From Prostheceraeus crozeri (taxonomy: Eukaryota; Platyhelminthes; Polycladida; Euryleptidae), in contig CAJQUW010015436.1 of assembly GCA_907163375.1 (NCBI GenBank), positions 436,501-500,500 of the forward strand: 64,000 bases of DNA, in the 5' to 3' direction. Shown here piece after piece: positions 1-12,300 of the stretch (the first letter of the stretch is position 1; every line of letters begins with the position of its first letter). Under the pieces are notes generated by a model that searched no databases, had not been told where the DNA came from, and saw only the letters and a list, made by a program, of their open reading frames with translations. A program made the position numbers and the translations under genes.

Positions 1-60
<60 letters not shown>
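1..60. repeat. (TA)n microsatellite
   Basis: Thirty perfect TA dinucleotide units at the left window edge, directly abutting the Tc1-like element. The tract may continue to the left of the window. Confidence 0.98.
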
Positions 61-64
<4 letters not shown>

Positions 65-70
65 CAGCTA

Positions 71-1629
71 TGGACAAAAGTCACCGGACAGCGAAGTTTT
101 TTGCTAAGATTCTTTCTATTGTCTACAAGAAAATATTGTGATACAGTTTAATACATCTAATTAGCCTAAATGTGTTTCCTTTTTATACAGAAGGTGTTGA
201 AAAACAATTTTCTCGTTTTGATGTCTATTTATTCCAGATTCTCGTTTTAGACAAAAGTGACAGGACACCTAATATCGGGTGATTTTTGATAAAAAACATG
301 GATTTTTAGTACTTTGTAGGAAATCCTTTTGCACGAATCACAGAATTCAAGCGGCGTGGCATGCTCATGATCAGCTGCTGACACTTTTCTGGGGTTATAA
401 CATGGTACCATGCATGAATTATTGATGCGATGATTCCACTTCGCGTAGTTCGCGCTCTTTCGTTTATTACTCGACCAACTTCCGTCCACAAATTTTCAAT
501 TGGGTTTATATGGGGACTTTGCCCTGGCCAGTCGTTGATATGATCAAATTCCGAACTTGACAGTGACCTTCCTTGACCGTCTTTGCTCGGTGGCAGGGGG
601 CATTGTCATCCTGAAATACAGTGTGACCATCGGGGAACTGCGTGGCAAGAGTTTGCTGAATTTTGTGGTTCAGAATGTCCAGATACACTTTTTAGTTCAC
701 TCTTTGTCCATTTTCCAACACTCGAAGTCGTCCCACACCATTGAATGAGAAGCACCCCAAACCATCACGCTTGTGGGGTGCTTCATCGTCGCCATCGTGC
801 ATCTCGGGTCAAAGCGCTCACCAGTGCGTTGTCGGAGTGTAGTCACTCCCCGATTGCCAAATAAATCAAAGGAAGACTCATCAGAGAATAAAGTCCGTTC
901 CCAATAGTCCATTGACTTTTGCGAATACTTAGTTGCGAATATCACACGTCGTCGTTGGAAAGCATTTACGAAGGGTTTTCTAGCAGGTATTCTGGCATAG
1001 AAGCCTGCAGCACACAATCGTCGACTAAGGGTGCAGTCAGTGAAGGAAGCTCCCATAGGACCAAGAGATGCTCGAATCATCCTTGTTGACAAGAAGCGGT
1101 TAGTTTCACACGCGAACAATTTGACGGTCAAGTCTTTCACTTGTTTTACGTGGACGGCCAGTCCTTTTCTTTGTAGGTGACCCGCAACCGGAAGGATTCT
1201 TTTGCCAACGTCGCCGTATGTCTGATACCGTCGATTTGGGAACAACGGTCTTCTGGGACACCTTCCGAACACTATATCCTTCCTTCACGAGAGTTATGAT
1301 CTCTGATCTCTTCTTCGGCGATACTTCTTTTCTCATCTTTCAGATGTCAAGCAAACTGCGACCGATGAGATGCGAGTGTGAGATAAAAATGATAGCATAG
1401 CGCCAGTCTTCAGGTGAATATCGGAAACAACAGTGAGTCACAGCATTTGAATTTGAATTTCAAATCTGCCGATTCAAGGCTGCCTGCTTAACACAAGGCA
1501 AGTGAATGTGAAATGATTCAGAAAGCTTCCCATCATAGATATCTAACTTCACTGTTCGTCTCTGTGCTTATTAAGGCAATTTGCAAGTAAAAAACTATGA
1601 AGTATAGGGTGTCCGGTGACTTTTGTCCA
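71..1629 (-). mobile_element. Tc1-like DNA transposon, decayed
   Basis: The ends carry a perfect 20-bp terminal inverted repeat, TGGACAAAAGTCACCGGACA at 71-90 and its complement at 1610-1629. A related internal copy near 247-266 (acaaaagtgacaggacac) suggests the IR/DR type of end found in part of the Tc1 group. The left flank is TA (69-70); the right flank is AT, so the target duplication is no longer exact. The 1.56-kb length is typical of the family. The element lies immediately next to a Penelope GIY-YIG scrap, so it probably inserted into it. Confidence 0.9.
306..1336 (-). pseudogene. Tc1-family transposase (broken)
   Basis: Reading right to left on the minus strand: an N-terminal helix-turn-helix part (MRKEVSPKKRSEIITLVKEG) from 1336, then the catalytic domain with LFSDESSFDLFG (first Asp), FQDDNAPCHRA (second Asp) and, near 520-480, the SPxINPIENLW box with the catalytic Glu, ending in SMPRRLNSVIRAKG at about 330. 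These are the DD34E signatures of Tc1 transposases, which cut and paste the element by its terminal repeats. The parts lie in at least three different frames, so no active protein is made. The full domain order survives, so this is a near full-length copy rather than a deletion derivative. Confidence 0.88.
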
Positions 1630-1800
1630 ATTCGAACATTTGCGCTTGGGGCTATGCTCGTGCATAGATATCTCTGTAGCACAGGGATATCCACGCAAAT
1701 GCTCACTGATGCGAGTATTGAAGTGTCTCTTGTGACACCGACGTACCGCATAGAACAACGGTCACAATTATATAGATAAGAAATGTTCGATTTAGCGCCA
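1630..1800 (-). pseudogene. Penelope-like element, GIY-YIG relic
   Basis: On the minus strand two frames read CDRCSMRYVGVT and then RHFNTRISEHLRGYP followed by ATEISMHEHSPKRKC. The same pattern (CxxC, YVG, TRINEHLKxYP, EISMHxHxPKK) occurs in the GIY-YIG endonuclease of the complete Penelope element at 18-21.6 kb. Only this C-terminal part is present. It is cut on the left by the Tc1 element and on the right, with about 40 bp between, by the Tigger element. It is the remnant of an older insertion that served as target for both transposons. Confidence 0.8.
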
Positions 1801-1842
1801 CCATGGACAGAATCTTTGTTATGAAACAAATATACATACATA

Positions 1843-4364
1843 CAGTCAACTCTCGATATAGCGACCGCGCTCGGTTCCGCTGGAAACGGTCGCATTGGCG
1901 CGACGGTCGCTATAACAAGAGAGTGCGATTAAGGCTTTTTAATGAGTAGTATTGCATCAAATGATTAGTTTTGAGCAGTTTTGAATTAGTTTTGAACATC
2001 CCATTACTTTCCCAACTAGCATGGAACATTCTACATTGGAAAATATCAACTCTTATTCTACAATAGATGTATTATTTTTCATTGCCAAAACTACATGTAG
2101 GCCCTATATAGGCCTACCGCGTTTAAGTTAAAGCGACAGACCTAACAGCTTACCGATACTTCAAACACCACCTCAGTTACTGACTGTCTCTCTTGAAATA
2201 ATTGTCGATGGTTGATTGTCGACGTCTTGCTGTAGACTCCTTTTCGTAAGAATTCCACAATGCCATCACTGCTGCAGATGATTTCTCCATTCCCGTTGCA
2301 TTGAAATGGCGACGTAGTGTATCGAGCATTTCATTTATGTGGAAGGGCTGAAGGGCAGTTGGGAAGTCGCTGTCGTCATCTTCAGATTCCTCATTGTCTT
2401 CTTGTATGGTTGGTGCTGTATATGGATTGTCCTCGAAGGATTCAGTTTGACCCTCTGAGCTAATGAATTCGTTGAATGTTATGGGATCCTTGAGTTTCAA
2501 TCCATTGACAGCTTTTTCGAACAGCTGTGCCAGTGGTATGTCATCCTCATCCTCAGATCCTTCACCGGCGCTCTCCTCTCCGACCGTAGCTTCATTTCCA
2601 ACTGTGTCTTCTGAAACGCCAGTCCGCCTGAAACATTTGGAGACGGTTTCAGGTCTGCATGCAGAAATGGCTTCACTCATCCAAGTGATGGATAGATGGA
2701 CGTCGATACTTTTGTGAACGCTGTTGACATCGCCATCCATGGATTCGCCCTTCAAGATGACGAAATTCAATAGTCTCTGTTGATATTGTCGCTTTACAGT
2801 TGCAATGATTCTTTGATCGAGAGGCTGGAGCACGGACGTGGTGTTCGACGGCATGAATAGGAGTTTCACATTGGTATAGCTGACATCGTGAGGATGAGAT
2901 GGAGCGTTATCAAGGAGCAGCAAGATCTTACGTCCTTGCCTCGCCATCTTGCTGTTGAGTGAGTTCAGCCAATCTTGGAAGATTCTGCTCGTCATCCAAG
3001 CTTTCTTGTTATGCGTCCAGGTCACAGGGAGTTTCTGCATGTTGCATCCCTTGAAACATCGCGGTCTTGCGGCTTTTCCTATCACGAGTGGCTTTTCGAA
3101 GTCTCCAACAGCATTGACGCACAGGAGAAGAGTACCAACAGCATTGACGCACAGGAGAAGAGTAAGCCGTTCTTTGCTCTTCTTTCCACCGGCAGCGTCG
3201 TCCCCACGCACATGAAGTGACCTGTCAGGCATCGCTCGAAACAGGATCCCCGTTTCATCACAATTGAAGATGTCCTTCATGTCATATCCATGCAGGAGAA
3301 GAGGTAGCCTCTTTTTGTAGTCTTCTACAACAACGGGATCAACGGAAGCTCTCTCTCCGGAGAGTTTGACGGCGCAAATGTTGTGTCGTTTCTTGAAGTT
3401 GGATAGCCAACCCTGTGATGCTGAGAACGACGATATGTTGAGTTCCTTAGCGACGCGAAGAGCTTCAGCTTGAATAATGGGTCCATTGATGGCCATATTC
3501 ATTGCCCGCTTCCGCGTGAACCATTCGAAGACAGCATTCTCAAGCTCCTCGTGATGAGAATGCCCAAACTTCAGTCGCTTCGCCTCCCTGTTCGATCCTT
3601 TCTCAATTTCCTCTAGAACCTCAGCCTTGCGCTTGATGATGGACTGAATTTGAGTCTTTCCAACGCCGAATTGCTCGCTGATCTTCTTCGCAGATAGAGT
3701 CGATGAGAGTTGCAAGACTTCAGCTTTCCGGTCCAACGTGAGAGCACGACGTTTAGCAGTTAAGATCTTGCGGCTAGCCATGCTGAATGCAGATGAGCTT
3801 GAAAAGTGATGCACTATACACTGAACATTCTCCACAAACTTTCATCTTACATGACTGACGCAATCCAGCCTTCGGCAGCCTATCAAAATCCAGTCACAAT
3901 CAATATCCACACATGCCGATGAGGGGGAGATCTGCAGTTGTGGCGAGCATCTGGATTACGTTTCATCGTAATTGATGTCGACTTAAGATGTCAATTGACA
4001 CAAACAAAGAGTGACATTTCGCTCTGACTGTCTACAATCAACGGATCAAATTACCATCCAAGATTACAACATCAAAAATTGCGTCAATTTACCGTCGGTC
4101 TATTAGGCAATTGGGTGAAATCAAAATTACTTTGACACTTTGTTAGTACTCTACAGTGTTGCACGGTCGCTGTGTCAAGAGAAAATGGTCTGTTCGTTCC
4201 CGATAAAACCGGTCGCAAGACGCGACGGTCGCTATATCAAGGGGTCGTTACATCGAGACTCCGATATACGTGATTTCCTATCTTGTCATTCGGTACCACG
4301 AGAGACCGGTCGTTAAAGCGCGACGGTTGCTATATCAAGACGGTCACTAACCGAGGTTTGACTG
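1843..4364 (-). mobile_element. Tigger/pogo DNA transposon, apparently full length
   Basis: The ends are inverted repeats of about 26 bp (cagtcaactctcgatatagc at 1843, and on the minus strand cagtcaaacctcggttagtg from 4364) flanked by TA on both sides (1841-1842, 4365-4366), the target duplication of this superfamily. Sub-terminal blocks rich in CGCGACGGTCGCTATA repeat near both ends. One long uninterrupted transposase frame fills the interior. Intact ends, intact target site and open frame indicate a young insertion. Confidence 0.95.
2177..3781 (-). CDS. Tigger/pogo-type transposase
   Basis: This 534-residue frame begins at the MASRKILTAKRRALTL methionine; the frame is open for 18 more codons upstream, but this Met starts the conserved lysine-rich N-terminus. 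Domains in order: a CENP-B-type helix-turn-helix (about 1-60, with VLQLSSTLSAKKISEQFGV), a second DNA-binding CENP-B HTH (about 75-150, ending QGWLSNFKKRHNI), then a DDE-1 nuclease with FNCDETGI, LLLLDNAPSHP and LQPLDQRIIATVKRQY holding the three acidic residues. The C-terminal 150 residues are acidic and end in STIDNYFKR. It would excise and insert its element at TA. Oddity: an in-frame 30-bp tandem duplication repeats TLLLCVNAVG ahead of the second Asp motif. Whether that abolishes activity cannot be told from sequence. Confidence 0.92.
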   Translation of the reverse strand: MASRKILTAKRRALTLDRKAEVLQLSSTLSAKKISEQFGVGKTQIQSIIKRKAEVLEEIEKGSNREAKRLKFGHSHHEELENAVFEWFTRKRAMNMAINGPIIQAEALRVAKELNISSFSASQGWLSNFKKRHNICAVKLSGERASVDPVVVEDYKKRLPLLLHGYDMKDIFNCDETGILFRAMPDRSLHVRGDDAAGGKKSKERLTLLLCVNAVGTLLLCVNAVGDFEKPLVIGKAARPRCFKGCNMQKLPVTWTHNKKAWMTSRIFQDWLNSLNSKMARQGRKILLLLDNAPSHPHDVSYTNVKLLFMPSNTTSVLQPLDQRIIATVKRQYQQRLLNFVILKGESMDGDVNSVHKSIDVHLSITWMSEAISACRPETVSKCFRRTGVSEDTVGNEATVGEESAGEGSEDEDDIPLAQLFEKAVNGLKLKDPITFNEFISSEGQTESFEDNPYTAPTIQEDNEESEDDDSDFPTALQPFHINEMLDTLRRHFNATGMEKSSAAVMALWNSYEKESTARRRQSTIDNYFKRDSQ

Positions 4365-4403
4365 TATATATATTTAAGTTTATATATATACGTATATATA
4401 TAT

Positions 4404-5966
4404 ATGCGTGGTACGTCAAATAAGTTTCCGGACAAATGTAGAAAAACTGCAAATCTTTCAATTCTGATATGATGGATCATTAATTTGGCATATGTAGGTT
4501 AGGATGCCATGCAAAGTTTCAAAAAGTTTCCATTTTTATTAGTCTGCTGGCCCACTTTAAAAGAACATGCGAAATTTTGATTATTTTGATGAATGTAAAG
4601 CAAAATAATATCTTTTTTCTATTTTGTTCATGGCGAATTCGTTGATGGCTGTGTTGATTAAAAATTTTTCAACAAAAATACTCTGGTGTGATCAGATAAA
4701 AATAATAGGTCTTCACAAATTCCTTTTCAAGTCAATTTCCCTCATGTTGAACACACTTCAATGCATCTTGAAGAGCGAAATTTACCGAGGATTTCGCTAA
4801 CGACTTCTTCGAGATCAGAACTACGTTCAAATGATTGTCCTCACAAATGCTTCTTCAGAGTTCTGTAAGACTAGAAATCTGATGGAGGAAGGTCCGGGCT
4901 TTATGAAGATGGGCAACCATTAAACCAACATCATTGATGGCATGTTGCGCGATACCGGTTTTGTGAGAAAAAACGCAATCATGGAGAAAACAATGGGTAA
5001 TGAACCGGGATTTCGGGTAGTTGCTCGAGCTTTTTGAATGGAAAATTGATCCATCGAAAGTTGTGGGAGTCTCTAACCTGAAAGCATGAATGGGAACTGT
5101 TTGTAATGAGTGCATGTAGCGGCAGACCTTTTTTCCAAAAAAATCATCAAGCACAATCTGTTTCGTTGAAAGAAAAACAGCTATCGGCATCGTCAATGAT
5201 TAGATCTCGATCGCTCCCACTGTAGGTCTCCTCGATTCAGACGATTCCCGTTTAGAAGATGGATTGTATAGAGAAGAAGGAGTTTCATCGACAACAAGAA
5301 AATATTAAGAAGAAAACGTTCCCTTAACTCTTCAGTGATGCCCAAATCCTCTCGGCAAGCCTACAGTCGTCTTTCACGCATGTCGGGTGCAAGGAATCGG
5401 GGGCCGCGAGAATAAAAAATTGCGTGCTGACTTTTCGATGCCCATTTCCTTTTCCACGGGGCTTCACAACACTTCCAAGGGATACATTCAGCTCCTCACC
5501 AAGAGTGGTACTCGTTATGCGTATATCCTGGTTCAGAAGCTTTTCCGTCGGCTCGGACTTTGTGGTTGTCACTGCCTCGGCAGACCTTGCCTTCAAGTGG
5601 ATCATCAGTGATATTCTGTCGACTTCGTCTAAACTCTGTCGCTCAAAATTAGATAGTCGACCTTCATCTCTACACAGCTGTCATTTTATCCAGCATTTCG
5701 TGATTCTGATTGCTAAGAGCACATAGACGAATTGCACACCAGCATTCAATCTTTTCAACGCGAAACTCAAGTGAAGACGTACATTGTTGCATGGTTGTGA
5801 TTGGTCTCACATCGAACTTCATTCGAAAATGGACGATTGCGTTGTGAGTAGAGGTGGCTGACAAAACCTAATGCTGCATTCTTGTGCGCCTGAATATTCG
5901 CACAATATAAAATGGGTCTGCAAACTAACAAAAAACGAAAACTTATTAAAACTTGGCATACCACCC
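4404..5966 (-). mobile_element. mariner-like transposon, heavily decayed
   Basis: The left end gtggtacgtcaaataagttt (near 4409) matches the complement of the right end near 5938-5966 (aacttatt...ggcataccac), though not perfectly. On the minus strand the transposase is recognisable in pieces: NQNHEMLDKMTAV near 5720 (start of the HTH domain), DIRITSTTLGEELNVSLGSV with RKVSTQFF near 5500 (second HTH), and near 4890 a SPDLPPSDF box, the hallmark around the third acidic residue. The pieces are in different frames and parts are lost. This is an old copy. Confidence 0.75.
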
Positions 5967-6312
5967 TAACATACATTGCCAAGACCATCAAAACTTACAA
6001 ATGCCTACATATGTCCAAATTGGAAGCACCACGTATATACTTCAATATACATTAATTGGGTCATTCCACGACGCTTCACCCAATTTTCGGAACTTTTTGT
6101 GGCACTTAGTTTCAGATTTTGCTGATTTTCGGATATATGTTTACTATGCATTAGAAAATACTATAACTATGCATTCTGAATACAACGGGATCTACAGCTA
6201 TTTTTAGAAATTTGATTTTTTTCCAAAATTCGAATTTTCTGGCCGCTGTTACTTTTTTCTGTAGATACGTTGCGCAATCAAACTTTGCATGCAGCATATA
6301 TATATATATTAT
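5967..6312. other. Unassigned AT-rich spacer
   Basis: No supported gene. It ends with a short TA tract (about 6296-6312) that abuts a Penelope scrap. Confidence 0.6.
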
Positions 6313-6420
6313 ATCGCCATCTTGACACTCGCATCGCTGAGCATCTTAAAGGTTATCCTGTACCGACAGAAGTGTCCATACACAGTCCAAGCAAAATGAA
6401 ATTCAAGGTCATAGGTCGGC
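6313..6420 (+). pseudogene. Penelope-like element, GIY-YIG relic
   Basis: A plus-strand frame reads RHLDTRIAEHLKGYP followed by VPTEVSIHSPSKMKFKVI, matching the TRINEHLKxYPxPTEISMH stretch of the Penelope GIY-YIG domain. About 35 codons remain. It follows a TA tract and has no recognisable RT or ribozyme part. Confidence 0.7.
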
Positions 6421-8162
6421 TGAAATAAAAACTTTGTTTTTGATCGATTTTTTGATATACATATATATCATAGATATCTTATGTCATGAAAAGAACTCCA
6501 TCAAATTTCATTTGAAGGAAAAATATTCATTCGTGTGCATCTACATGCAAACATCGTATTCGAATTTCATAAAATTGATTAGATTGGAAGAGTCAAATAT
6601 TTGTATTCTAAATACCTATTGCAGCCACTTGTACTTTAAAATACAAACTTGAAAAATAGATCGTTGATATCCATGTATTGCATTATTTGCCCATTATTGC
6701 CATTTATTTATAGAGCCCAGTATACAAAAGCCATCATATAAACTCATATTAAATATAACTGAGATTCAGATAGTAGACCCCTACTTAGTTACTATTTAGT
6801 TACCACTATGACTGAAACTTTCGTAAATTCGTGCGAGTATATTGCGGAAATAGCTAGTGCTTGGATTAAATATTTTTGATGAAAGTGAGCTTTTGTTTTC
6901 ATCATACTTTGGTGAAATCTTTTGGATTTTTTCCTACCATGAGTTCATCTATAATCTTTATAGACGCAATAATAGTAAGGCGTTTATTCAAGTGAAAATG
7001 AGGATCATAAAGTACAAAGTCATGGTGTACAAAATAAATTGAAATTCTGAGTAGCAGAAATACAGAAATTGCATCGTGATAGGAGAGCAGCGGGATAAGT
7101 GCTGGTGACGAATTAATTAGCAGAAATTTTGCTATCTGACAGGAAGAAATGAATGGAACGAAAGAATTGAAGCGTCTGAATGTGGAACATGAGGGCACTG
7201 AATGATGATCAGAGCGTGGTTAAATTTCTGGAGCACGCTTTTGGAGTGGATGATAGGGAAGATAACATTTTCTGAGATAGTCACTGGCGAGCCGCTCTCT
7301 AATCACAGCGATGTTAGGTATGATAGAAAATTTACAAGAAGGATCACATGTAATCCCCTGGGTTCTTCTCTTCAGTTTGACCTGCTAGGATGAGCGCTCG
7401 CGTTATATACGTAAAGGTGTTTCCTGTAAATTCTCTGAATAATCATTGGATATACTACATTACACTTATCGGTGATTTCTGCTTTTAAATGATGGTGTTG
7501 TTTTGTTCCTGGCCGTGGCAAGACATTACATCAATCCATCTTTTTGCTTGAAAGCATCATTTACTAAATATTCAATGACTTAGAATTTTTTTTAATTTGG
7601 ACAAAACAAAATGGGTGCGTTTTACGAAATGCCGGTTGGTTTGCAGAAATCTATCTGCTTAAAGAAACACTTTTGGAGCGTCATTGGATATTAAAGCAGT
7701 TGTCACCTGCAAATATATACAATATATTCGATAAACAACATGTGTGCAGTTTATTAATAACATGTAATAATAAATTCCAATATCGATGAAGACCGCATGA
7801 GCTAGAGAAGTCGCAAAACTTCCCAATAATATTCAAGCAATCGCTATGAGCCAAAATAGAATATGGAAGAAATTGATAAAACTCCTTAATTGTAGCCACA
7901 CCCAAAACGGACAATTTTTGGTAGTAGTCACGGCTATTTATTTTTTAGTAGTATGTTTATCTTCATTGTTGATGTATTATGTTGTCATTCAACTAATCCT
8001 ATTGGTGGACGATCATGAATAAAATGTAAGGATTTGAAAAAGCACAGGATTTGATAACTAATTACAACCGAAAGCCTAAATCTCCCAACCACGCTTTAAA
8101 ACCCAAAATTTTGGTTGGATATTCGATCTGTGTTATGCCTGTGCTCTCCTAAAATGTTTAGG
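6421..8162. other. Intergenic, no gene recognised
   Basis: AT-rich sequence with only short scattered open frames lacking known motifs. No repeat with matching ends was found. Confidence 0.5.
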
Positions 8163-8519
8163 CAGTCTAAAAGACATGAATTACTTGCGATCACAGGCTC
8201 AGAAACAGGATGGAATTTGTCGTTGTAGAGAAATTCTGATTTTTATTGCCACAGGACTTCAAAGTAACGTAAAAAGAGAACTGCCAGAATTCAGTTGGCT
8301 CAGTTCTGTTGAAAAATGTTTTAATGACTTGCTGGATGCATCAATACAAGAGATTTCATCAGCGGCTGGCATGCATCATGCCACAGCAGAACAGATAGAA
8401 ACACAAGAAGAGACAGAAAATGGTTGACTGCGCTTGAACAAAGTCAAATGGAAAATTCCTCTTTTCTACGTTCATTGATGATAAACATTATCCCTGACTT
8501 GAGGTGTCAAAGCTGTCGT
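8163..8519 (+). other. Possible 5' exon of the zinc-finger gene or separate small ORF
   Basis: An 83-codon frame (8176-8427) starts MNYLRSQAQKQDG and ends with an acidic ETQEETENG tail. A possible acceptor (tttaggcag) lies just ahead, a good donor (gtaaga) follows at 8520 and AATAAA occurs at about 8527. The coding part of the zinc-finger gene can start at a methionine in the next exon, so this segment could be 5' untranslated exon, coding exon, or unrelated. I recognise no domain. Confidence 0.3.
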
Positions 8520-8814
8520 GTAAGATGAATAAATTATTACTGTCTTGTACGTGTCGACTGATGGACTTTCTAATTTTCTCGGAGGGATTTTTAGACATTC
8601 ATAACTACCCGGGTAGGAAATTAAAACATCCGTAGACCAATATAGACGGATAGAAAGAAATAGGGCCTATTTGTCCTTCGAATGTGGAATGTGGTAATCT
8701 ATTTATTTTCATGTTTTTATCCAACCATAGTGCGTTTACATAATACTCGTGTATGAAATATAATGATTTTTGTGGTCTGATTTAACTAATACTGCTGTTT
8801 ATCTTCTAGGAAGA

Positions 8815-9193
8815 ATGCGGGATACTGATGGCGAGATTATAGAGACCTTTCTAGCCTTTTGCGCAAGATACAAGGAGAAAGTATTCGAAGGATATACACA
8901 GAAAGAAATTCTTGTTCAAGTTTTGGAACATTATGAACAATGTGTCCTGTGAGTGATTGAAATTCACCTAAATTGGTTTTGATGAGAAATAATGCATAAT
9001 AAGTAATCTCCTACATAATTTCAGAGATGTTCCACACAACATGCATTCAATTCCATACTCTCATCAGCAAACCGGAAGGTATCCACCTACTTCTGATGTA
9101 AGTTGTCATTATCCCATTATTTTTATCAGTGTTGCCGGACCTGCGCAATTGCGCAATAAAAATGACACCACACCCCTACCTGCGCAGTTTCTC

Positions 9194-9257
<64 letters not shown>

Positions 9258-9283
9258 ACTCACTCACTCACTCACTCACTCAC

Positions 9284-9345
<62 letters not shown>

Positions 9346-12300
9346 TCTCTTTCTCTCTCTCTCTCTCTCTTTCTCTCTCTTCCTCTCTCTTCCTCTCTCT
9401 TTCTCTCTCTTTCTCTCTCTTTCGTGGAAGATATGAAAAGTAATAGTGAAGCCGAAGAAAGATTGTGAGCTGAAATCTCGTTGGAGGACAAGACTAGTCG
9501 TGATCTTTAGAAGCTTTTGTCAAAGGAAGGGTAGTTCCTTGCCGAGAGAAATTCCCAAGATAGAACAAGATAGCGAGCTGAAGAACATATGAAATAAGCT
9601 TAGGGCATTACATCGGATTACATCTTCCGTGGCAATGTGCTCCGTAGATGCGGAACTTAATCAAGTTCGCGGTCAAAAAGAAGGAGTCGTGGACAATGTC
9701 GTGAAGCGAACACTAAGTGCAAGCATCGAAGACTTAAGTGATTCCAAAAGGACCAAGGACTGCAAGAGGTTATTCAGATGTGAATTACATCTTAGTTTAA
9801 AGTGCAATCATTAGGGCAACCCAAGTACTATAAAGTATCATAAAGTACTATAAAGTTCGGTAAAGTTACATTATTCAATACAAGTATTATAAAGTAATAT
9901 CTTGTGTTTTGAAAACTCTTCGTGCAGTTAACGAACGGTCGAGTATACAACTCGACACCGCAGCTGCATGACCTGCCAAACCTGCCATCGTCTATTGATA
10001 TAATAGGGTGAATCTGCAAGCAGTTGACTGTGTTTTTGCACGTAGTTGCCTGCCAGGGTTGCCACAGGTGCTTTATTTTGTAATCCGACAAAAAAGGTGC
10101 TTTATTTAAGTGAAGATGCTTTAAAGTGCCTTCACTTTTCATTATGAAGGATATAAAGAAATTGAATTTTAGGATGATGTCAGAAATGTGTGTACATGCA
10201 TTTTTGCTTCGGATGTCATAACCATATTCCATTAGGGAGAAAGCTCCTAGTTTGGCTTCCTTTCAACTCAGCATTCAACGATAGAGTACGGATATGTCTC
10301 GATAGTGTGCGTCCAATAAACGGACCTATGATAGGGATACGTCAGATCAGGCTTGTATCTGTCCAGATATCCTGACTTCTCAGGAATACGTGGTGTGTAC
10401 GTTCTCGTAGACAGTGCTCGTACATAGATGTACTAAAAATGTGTGTCTACTGTATAGGGAGTCAATAAGGATGAATTATAGGATACTAAGCAGACCACCC
10501 AGATATTCGCTTTTTTCGCTTTTATTCGCTTTTTCGAAAATATGTCTGAATTTTTGCTTTTATTGAGTGGCATTCGTTCTTTTTCGCTTTTTTGGTAGAG
10601 CAGGAAAAAAGTGTTTCGAAGTACAGGCCTTTTTTACATGTTGACAACGCAACGTGATTTTTTGTCATGTTGCCCTTTACTTTAGTCATGCTATCATCCA
10701 TTCGTTGACAATTGAATGCATATATGGACGATTGCATTATTTTATGTAATAACTATTATATAGGAATTGGAAAATGTACGCTTATTATCAAAAAAATCAT
10801 GTAGCAATTCTTGAAGGCAAAGCCTTATCGTAGTGCGTTTCGGTAAATGCACAATTTTTTACAGTAACTTTGAGGCCATGGTGCTATAGCTTTTACACGA
10901 GTTAGAATTGATGCATGTTGAAAGTACAAGCGGGTTGCATGCTACAAATGAATGTCATCGTATGTGTCAGTCAAGGTATTGGAGACATCAATCCATGCTG
11001 GCTTGCCAGAGACACTCGGGAGGCCTATATCGAATTTTCTTAGAGGATTGATGTTGGACTAGTGAAAACTTTTCATTTTATGCGAATGAGTGAGGTGCAT
11101 TGCCTAATGTTGATGAATAGGCCTAAGATTTTGAGATGATAATATGCACAATGGAATATTTTCTGTTGAATTTTTTATTGCACTCTCACTTTCACTGTGA
11201 TTTTCGTGAAGTACGTGTTAATAGGCAAAAAGTTGATGTGTGTAATAATCATTTTGCATCTACTGTTAAAGACATTAATATGATGCTGATATGATCGGAT
11301 ATGTGTGGCCTATTTCCTTATAACCACATGAAGCTTTCTGAGTTATAGATTGAAGAATACTAGATCTACCAGTAATGCACTATTTTGTAAATCATTTGAC
11401 CACCGTTAACATTACTGCAGTCATACTGATTACGTCATACTTCACCCGCTATATACATAGATTTTCATAGCTTCTGTGTGTTGAGCTATGCGGTGTCGAC
11501 TTATCTCGTGTGCTTCAGCAACTCGTGACTTCTGTCAAATGCGTCAGTAAATAGGAATGCCCATCAACCAGAGAAAGTGTTGTCAACGATTCAAGACAAT
11601 GAGAACCTTGCATCGCAAAGCTTGGACTTGGTTTTAGATAAATTATCTTGGCTATTTGTCATGTTTTGAATTGAATTGGAAAGAGAAAATATTGAAAGAC
11701 ACGGATTTTATTTTCGTTTTCGTTATTTATTACACAATAACGAAGACGAAAATAAAGTCAATATTTTTCAATATTGGCCATCTCCAATTCAATTCAAAGC
11801 TTGGCCTTGGTTGCATATTTTAGTAGGAGTGCATGGAGCATGATCTTGTTGATTGAAGCAGCCTTTGAAATAGGCTGCACAGTGATAGTTTTTTATGGAA
11901 TATTTTCAAAAATTTAGCCAATATTATCATTTATCGTCGGTTTTCATCAATTAGATTTATAATGTTAATGCAGGCTATATTTACACTGTAAAGTTTTGAT
12001 TGAAAAAAGTACTAATATATGTCTCATAACAGGCAGTTTTGATCTCTGGAATAGGTCCACTTAAAGTCAAAAGCTTGATGGAAAGGGTCGAATGTACCCA
12101 ATCGAATGTAAATCACTGACTACATAATTTTCTCTCTTTGGCAGTCGTCTATTTCCAGAAAAATTCTATTTTTGAAATATTTATCATTTAATTACTATAG
12201 GGCTGCATAATTAAGCATTATCAATTTCATTGACAGTAAATATACAAGTTGACACTTTTACATCTAACCCAACTTATAAAATATCAATTTTGCTTCAATT

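Noticed and set aside
9041-9491. Open frames coding for Ser-Leu or Arg-Glu repeats
   Set aside because: They are translations of the CT/CACT microsatellite in three frames and not genes.
9812-10065. GGCAACCC and GGGTTGCC as ends of a small transposon
   Set aside because: Only eight bases match and the adjoining sequences do not pair; no target duplication.
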